Below are positions 57,723 through 64,000 of a DNA stretch of 64,000 bases, piece after piece. Made by a program: the position numbers and the translations under genes. The stretch spans positions 27,988,606-28,052,605 of the forward strand of contig CM068316.1 in NCBI GenBank assembly GCA_034766995.1. The letters are read 5' to 3'. This DNA comes from Acanthacorydalis orientalis. Lineage: Eukaryota > Arthropoda > Insecta > Megaloptera > Corydalidae. A model generated the notes under the pieces. It did not search any database and had not been told where the DNA came from. It saw only the letters and a program-made list of their open reading frames with translations. Position 1 is the first letter of the stretch; each line of letters begins with the position of its first letter.

Positions 57723-59256
57723 TTGGATTGGCCAAAAAGTATTTGTGTTTGTTCTAAGTAAATGAAATGCCAATTTTTCATGGGAAACAAAACTTTATTA
57801 AACAATATATTGTTCATTTTGTTCGATTACCTTTTTCCACCTTTCAGGCAGCTTCATGATTCCGCGCCCAAAAAAGTTCTTATTTTTTTCGGTAAAAAAC
57901 AGTTCCAAGAACGATTTGATATGATCTTCAACGATGATGGTTTTACCAGTCAAGGTATTTTGCAAAGAACGAAACAAATGGTAGTCAGATGGTTCCAGGT
58001 CTGGAGAATATGGTAGATGTGGCAACACATTCCACCCAAGCTGCAACATTTTTTTATGAATGATCAAACTTATATGTGATCTAGTGTTATCATGGTGAAA
58101 CAACACCTTTACGATTCACCAATTCTGAACGCTTCCGTTTGATTGCATTATTTAATTTGTTCAGTTGACGATAGTACATGTTCGAATTAATAATTTGATT
58201 CTTTAAAAACAACTCAAAATAAACAATACCTTTGAAATCCTACCAGAGTGACAGCATAACCTTCCTTTGGTGATCATCTGCTTTTGAAGTGCTTTGAGCA
58301 AGTTTATCATGCATGCTTCATGATCTTTTTCATTCGATTTTGTTATCGACAAACCATTTTTCGTCTCCTGTTATCATACGTTTCAAAAATGGATCGTTTT
58401 CGTCATGTTTCAAGAGAGAATCGCAAATGTCATTGCGCTTAGTGAGATGAATTTATTTGAATTCGTCTGGTACCGAAATATCGACCTTACTTACGTATCA
58501 AAGTTATTTTAAATGTTTATTTTTGTAGTAAAACATTTAAATGTTCTTTTTGTATTTTAACAGTTGTTCAGACTTCCTCCTGTTAATTTTAGTTGGTTGC
58601 TAGCCATGGTTATTTTGTTATGATAAAAAACAAAAATATTGTTGTGCCGATGTCTCGCATTTAGTGAGACATTCACTCGATGTGTTCTCGGTTATGTAGA
58701 TGCTAAATATTTAATAAATTGTTTCATGTTAATGAATTTGTTCAGTTAATTTATACGCCTGCAATTCATCAACATGTATCAACATTCGATTTCGATATGT
58801 TACGGTTCCAAGAAATCTCTTGTGTCATTAAATACTGATTGGATTCTATCAATGCCTTTATTTTGTTATTATCAATTTCGATTGGCAATTCTGAGCGTGA
58901 TGCAGCTTTAACATCAAAACCTCCAGATCAAAATTTAGTAAACCAATTCTGACACTACTGTAGTTTTAAGAAACCTTCTCCACACACACCACATACGTTT
59001 TTATGAGCTTGCACAGCTTTTTTTTGTTTTCAGAAGTAATACAGCAAAATATGATGAAAATGTTCCTTTTGATTTTCTATTTTGAAATCAACGGTAAACA
59101 AACAACTATTAATAAAATCGTCCACTTTCTTTTTCTAAAACAATCTCTATCAGTTGTCAAGTTACATAATAAATTTGCGGTTTAAAATGAAGTTAGTTAC
59201 ATTTCAAGACATGTATGTCTATCTAACAAAAAAACCGCAGTTTTTGGCCAACTCAA
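57723..59256 (-). mobile_element. Mariner (DD34D), third family, with internal insertion
   Basis: Ends TTGGATTGGCCAAAAAGTAT (57723) and, inversely, TTGAGTTGGCCAAAAACTGC (ending 59256). Minus-strand coding: GEGFLKLQ...CQNWFTKF near 58950, KIKALIESNQYLMTQEISW near 58850, MITGDEKWFVDN (first Asp) near 58360 and DFKGIVYFELFLKNQIINSN near 58220. From 58106 an open frame of 102 codons begins MLFHHDNTRSHISLIIHKKM and contains LEPSDYHLFRSLQN and GIMKLPERWKKVIEQNEQYI. Second and third Asp are 34 apart. About 240 bp at 58490-58735 separate two adjacent transposase pieces and are foreign to the family. Multiple stops; inactive. Confidence 0.88.
58490..58735. other. Unidentified insert inside the mariner at 57723
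   Basis: Lies between the coding pieces ...HVDELQAYKLTEQ (right) and VPDEFK... (left), which are contiguous in related transposases. It includes a short hairpin gtctcgcatttagtgagac (58651-58669). No known family or clear target duplication was identified; ends approximate. Confidence 0.5.

Positions 59257-59263
<7 letters not shown>

Positions 59264-59290
<27 letters not shown>
59264..59290. repeat. (TA)n run
   Basis: Short TA run between two transposons. Confidence 0.9.
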
Positions 59291-59313
59291 AATATATAAA
59301 TGCATATACTATA

Positions 59314-60877
59314 CAGTGACCCCAAAACTGTTCACGAAAGTGTGAAGTCTTAAAAAAATGAGAAATTTGATGTATTCAGAGAAAAATATTAATTTGTTTA
59401 TTCATTATTAAATTTTATAATTAGTACAAAAACAAAAAAATATTCAATATAAATATTGTATAAGTCGTATTATTTCTAGAAATTATTTCACCTTTCTTAG
59501 TGCGTAAACACTTTTTTGGTTCGTGTGCAATATTTGTGGAACTCAGTACATTTTATAACCTCCTTTTGTTTTTAAAACTGCATTTATTGTTTTTGGTATC
59601 CTGTCTATTAAATTTGTTAATGTGGACCCTTCAACACTGTGCCATGCTTGATTGGTTCTATCCTATAATTCATTAATTGTTTTTGGTTCTTTTCCAATGG
59701 ATACAAGTTTTCTTTTCAATATATCCCATACGTGTTTTATTGGACTTAAGTCAGGAGATTGCGGTGGCTAATCTATTACAACAATGTCGTTCATTTGGAG
59801 GAATTTTTTCGTAATTTTAGCTGTATATTTTGGTTCATTGTCTTGCATAAATACAAAATCTCTTTGCTCACAGTCAAACTCTTCGATGCTTGGAAGAAAC
59901 GAATCCTTAAAAATTTCTATACAGTCCACCGCTTTTAATCCCTTGAATTATCTGCAAGTTTCTTAATTTATTTTCTTTAGAACAACCGCAAAGCATCAAA
60001 GATCCACCTCAGAATTTTAATGTTTCCATAACACTTTGCTCCTCCAGTCTGATTTTTGGATTGATCCAAGCCCATACGTGTCCATCTGAGTGTAAACGAT
60101 GACTTTTAGTCTCATCTAACCAAATAAATTAGTTCCAATATTTATATATTTGTGCAAAATTCAACCGCTTCTTCTTGAAGGTATCAGTCAACAACAGCAT
60201 TTTTAATTTGTATTTAGCTTTTAATCATGAATTTTTTAGACAATTCCTGACTGTCTCGTCGGAAGCATTGATTTACAGATCCTTTCGTAAGACATTGTTT
60301 ACCTGTGGCATTGTCCACTGCTACTGTGTAAATTAGAAGACGAAATTTGCGTTTGGTTTCTGGAGTAAATTTTACTTGACGTCTTTATTTATTTTCTTCA
60401 ACAACGATTTTTAATTCTTTTTTGATTTTTGATACAAACCCTACAGAAACATCGTATAAAAAACCTATTTGACTGACTGGAATTGTTTTTTAATTTCCAT
60501 TGCAATTGCTTTTCTCATATTAATATTTTTTTCATTCGTCCATCTAAAAACCGGAACAATTTACTTAATTTGTCAGGCCTAGTTTCTTTATTATTTCACG
60601 AGAAATTTTGTGAAGGGAAATATTAAAAATATTTACTTTATAAAATTTAATACTCGACAATACTTCACCCAAAAAACTGATTACGATCTTTATTGTATTT
60701 CGAATGCGAACAATTTTCAATGACAACAAAAAAAAATATTAAAATGCTGTATCACCAGACTACGTGATCTTAATCTAGTAAACAATGACGTTATTCGGGA
60801 ATTTCTCGAAGTAATCGTTCATTTTTAGATTAAAGTGTTTCCAATCGAAAAATCGTGAATAGTTTTTGGAATTGCTG
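59314..60877 (-). mobile_element. Tc1-like transposon, fossil copy (1564 bp)
   Basis: TA-flanked, with ends CAGTGACCCCAAAACTGTTC (59314) and, inversely, CAGCAATTCCAAAAACTATT followed by CACGA. On the minus strand the catalytic domain reads WLDETKSHRLHSDGHVWAWI (first Asp), VFMQDNEPKYTAKITKKFLQ (second Asp), then P-P-Q-S-P-D-L-S-P-I-K-H-V-W. There the glutamate of DD34E has become lysine, and the Trp before P-P-Q is a stop. The C-terminus continues ILKRKLVSIGKEPKTINELW. The N-terminal paired-like region near 60200-60560 is decayed. Inactive. Confidence 0.9.
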
Positions 60878-60879
60878 TA

Positions 60880-60889
60880 TATATGTATA

Positions 60890-60955
<66 letters not shown>

Positions 60956-60987
60956 TGTATGTATATATATATATATATATATATATA
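60880..60987. repeat. (TA)n and (TATG)n array
   Basis: TA runs flanking about eight ATGT units (60928-60963), abutting the right end of the Tc1 copy. Confidence 0.95.
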
Positions 60988-61051
60988 ACATTTACATCAT
61001 AAATAACGTGAAGTTGTTATAATTCTTTAGAAAATGGAATATAGAAAAATT

Positions 61052-61053
<2 letters not shown>

Positions 61054-61122
<69 letters not shown>
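61054..61122. repeat. (TA)n(TG)n array
   Basis: TA run passing into TG. Confidence 0.95.
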
Positions 61123-61124
<2 letters not shown>

Positions 61125-62163
61125 AAAGAAGAGTTGTAAAATGACTATTTGCTTTTCATACAAAAAGAATGTTAACATAAAAATGTTTATGACAGGTTTT
61201 AAAGTGAAGTGAAAATGCATTTATTGAAAAATTACACTTTTATATAGGAATATAAAATTTATACGTTAAAAAGAAGTATAGAAATTTAGCGTGACTATAT
61301 AAAATTTATAATTTATATTTTATAAAAAATTAAATTAGAACAGGATTTTAAACATGTTTTGGTTATTATATAAAATTGAAGAAAGATCATGATTGCAAAT
61401 ATATATTTAAAACATTTTTTTTTATAATTTGAAAAAATATATTGAAATGTTCTGATAAATATATTTTATTTTTTTAAAACAATATCAGTCTAAGTAGTTT
61501 AAATAATACTGTAAATAATATTTTTAAAAATATTTAATTGTCTTTAATTAACAGCAAATTTATAAATGATATTAACTTCAACTTTGCGGAAATCGTGTGT
61601 GTTAATTAAATATTTTTAATGCTTCTAGTACGACGTCGGATAATTAGATATGGGTTTTCCAGGTACTGTGAATACAATATATGAATATAAAAAAAATATG
61701 TTCAATGTGTATACAAACATTAGAATTCTTCAATGTTACACCAAATAAACATGTGCATTGCTATTCAGAATTTGGATGCGAAATTATTGCGAATCCGTTT
61801 ACACTTGCCGATTAATTTTGTAGACCCGTTCAGACATGAATAAAAATATATTTAAATTAAGTTTGAATTACATGTCAGTTAGTCAATTTCATTTCATTGT
61901 CATGGTTGATTTTATTCATTTACCTATATTTTTATTACAATAATTTTATATTTTTTTAGTGGAAAAATAGCGTAACAAAATATAAATGATTGATTTTTAA
62001 AATTATACGTCCAGATTTCGTACTTACAAGATAACCGTATACTAAATATATTTTATATTGCTTTCCTTTTATTGCTAGATATCATTCAGTGAACATTTAA
62101 AAATTGCGTTAATTAACATGACATAAGCAGAAAATAATAAAAATGAAGTTTATATGTCTATCT

Positions 62164-62183
62164 GTCTCTCTCTCTCTCTCTAT

Positions 62184-62217
<34 letters not shown>

Positions 62218-62240
62218 GTATATATAAATATATATATATG
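62164..62240. repeat. (TC)n(TA)n array
   Basis: TC run then interrupted TA blocks. Confidence 0.95.
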
Positions 62241-62840
62241 AATGTGTGTTTAGGTATGAGAGGGTATATGTATGTATAATCATACATTATTTTAGCTCTA
62301 TTTGAAATTAGATTAGACTGAATGGCTTTTATTATTAACTAGCGTAAAATATGTATTATTTATTGTTTCAGTAATGAATTTCATAAAGAAAAGTGTATAT
62401 ATTATATTATATTTTGTGAACTATTTGTTTATAATGTTATTGTAATTAATTTTCATAGTTTAATAGAATTATGGTAAGAACGTAGAATCAAGTTTCAATA
62501 ACTTTGTAGGATGCGGGAGTTGTGATAGCATCGAGTGGTGATACATAATATGAAGAAAGTTTTACATATATATATATATATATATGTATCCTTTTTAAAA
62601 GATTATATATAAATACATAAAACATTTTCTAGATAGCGGACGGACGTAACCTAAGATCCCAAATATAGTCAATCAATCAATCTTAATGACCAGAAACCGG
62701 ATGTTCCAAGAATATTTATTAAATCTATCATTCTGTATAGTAGCTTATTATAGACAGAATGTTTTCTTTGAATAACATTTCAAAAAATATTTTGTAAAAA
62801 AAATAAAGGAAGTAAAATACAAGTATTTATGAATGAATGG

Positions 62841-62841
<1 letters not shown>

Positions 62842-62897
<56 letters not shown>
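62842..62897. repeat. (TA)n microsatellite
   Basis: Pure TA run. Confidence 0.95.
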
Positions 62898-62899
<2 letters not shown>

Positions 62900-63573
62900 A
62901 TGGGCTGCCTTTTATTTATACGGAAAACATTTTTTTAGGGTCATAAATCTCATCTCTTAACATTTTTCGTTATGGTATAATAAAAGTGCATGACACTTTT
63001 CAATGTAATCAAAGGGCATTAACCTGTGTCGTCATAGAGTTTTTAATATTACTATAAGATATAGTATGTATAAAATACAATAGCATTATTATAATATATT
63101 CAGCATTACTATTAGAAGAAAAAAGTAAAGAGATGTGAAAAACTAGAAAAACATAAAGTAGAAAATCATTATTATATTTTTTATTTCTAAAATCACTAAT
63201 ATATAATCTATATCTTTATTTTATAGAAAAATGTAAACTCTATACTAATCATTTTTTTATTTCTGATATTAACGTCTTGACATACGAATTAATTGAAATT
63301 CGATATGATCAAAAATACTATTTCTTTTTCAGCTGAACAATTGTGTAAGCTTAATAAAAGATTATTTATACATTGCTAAATATTATAATTCAATACTTAT
63401 AACTAAAATCAATAAAAAATAATTAAATAACAAATTAAAAATTCAATACTCTTGTAGAATATGAAACTTTTCGAAACATTCTGCTTAATATCGAGGTATT
63501 TGATGTTTTTTACATTGCTAAGTCGTTTCACTTCTTATATTATTTTTTGAGCATACGTGACATCTCTCTACAG

Positions 63574-63769
63574 GGGATGTAAGAAACGTTTGCGATGCAT
63601 AGTTTTTGAAAATATTGGAATCTTTAATATTACTCTTTTTGATACCTATTTTAGATTTTTTGGCGGAAAACGTCTTACAACGCGGGTTTATTATGCGTGG
63701 AATCTATACGAAAGTCAATGTTACGATTTTGTGTATATTAAACAAATCTTAATAACTTTCAAACTATAA
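63574..63769 (+). CDS. Candidate terminal exon, unrecognised
   Basis: A good acceptor (gtgacatctctctacag, AG at 63572-63573) precedes DNA less A+T-rich than its surroundings. Read with one base completing a codon, it encodes 64 residues starting GCKKRLRCIVFENIGIFNIT and including GGKRLTTRVYYAWNLYESQC, with TAA at 63767. Read in the phase left by exon 3 of the long-intron gene (two bases), it gives only GDVRNVCDA and a TAG at 63600. I cannot tell which, if either, is used. AATAAA occurs at 63994. Confidence 0.25.
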
Positions 63770-64000
63770 CGCATATCCATATAAGCAATATACGATTTAA
63801 TAGAACAAAGATGTGAGAATGTTACTCAATGTTAATCTTAAGCGCGTGACGTCACAGGCCACCACGACATTGTCACAAAATTGTAGTGTAGTATTATAGT
63901 TTCGCCGCACGGAAAAATTAATGTAGCTCAAGAGTGCATGCGTGTAGGATGTTGTATGAAGTATCGCTTTGCAGACCTGGACAAGTGCTACAAAATAAAA
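63770..64000. other. G+C-richer right edge
   Basis: Base composition becomes markedly more balanced from about 63835 (cgtgacgtcacaggccacca; tttcgccgcacgg). It may be the promoter of a gene to the right or a 3' untranslated region of the exon at 63574. Confidence 0.3.
63846..63855. promoter_or_regulatory. CRE palindrome GTGACGTCAC
   Basis: Perfect 10-bp palindrome containing TGACGTCA, the canonical CREB/ATF site, in the G+C-richer edge. Function is inferred from the motif and setting only. Confidence 0.35.

Larger units (their letters stand above)
60988..63573. other. A+T-rich DNA with microsatellites
   Basis: Arrays at 61054-61122, 62164-62240, 62566-62585 and 62842-62897. No transposon or convincing exon recognised. 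A G+C-richer patch near 62500-62545 (aggatgcgggagttgtgata) is not open. Confidence 0.5.

Overview
This is a very A+T-rich animal nuclear window, most likely an arthropod and probably an insect. The evidence is GT-AG introns, long (TA)n and (CA)n/(TC)n microsatellites, and many degenerate Tc1/mariner transposons of insect-typical kinds. I see no bacterial-style gene, operon, CRISPR array, rRNA or tRNA. Hymenoptera is my guess from the mariner types, but the window cannot settle it.

Host genes are sparse. At the left edge (180-319) is the terminal coding exon of an unrecognised gene, with an AATAAA at 421. The main gene starts at 4598. Exon 1 (4598-4687) and exon 2 (4863-4998) join in phase to exon 3 at 53814-54038, across an intron of about 48.8 kb that fills most of the window. 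A possible last exon lies at 54155-54237, giving a protein of about 177 residues that I do not recognise. Weaker candidate coding pieces lie at 3150-3356 (-), 12580-12692 (-), 23290-23412 (+), 31819-32034 (-) and 63574-63769 (+). Two G+C-richer islands at about 38.3-38.5 kb and 42.5-42.9 kb could be intronic regulatory DNA or an alternative first exon.

The rest is a record of transposon invasions. There are eight copies or pieces of a Hsmar1/cecropia-like mariner: 1593, 15862, 25169, 30499, 37507, 41363, 46465 and 48309. Two copies belong to a Mos1-like (mauritiana-type) mariner, in opposite orientation (39236 and 56334). Two copies of an 811-818 bp mariner share the same N-terminal deletion (34648 and 51871). 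Other mariners lie at 5537, 9300, 18657 and 57723. There is a Tc1 element (59314), an IS630-like element (50571) and another transposase relic (46770). Two RTE-type LINE 3' ends (19467, 44125) and a LINE with a C-terminal zinc knuckle (6196) are also present. piggyBac is represented by one relic (44512) and two TTAA-flanked MITE-like elements (24472, 54365).

Several structures are nested: a LINE inside a mariner with a 12-bp target duplication, and a piggyBac inside an RTE at a TTAA. At 9159-11202 a mariner sits within 187-bp inverted arms that carry an orphan third mariner end. Most transposons abut (TA)n arrays. Between 56.1 and 61 kb three elements sit almost end to end, separated by such arrays.

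I found no convincing new biological system. The best leads are the hidden gene with the giant intron and the fold-back mariner structure. All translations and alignments were done by eye; element ends are good to a few bases where a TA or TTAA duplication is quoted and approximate elsewhere.
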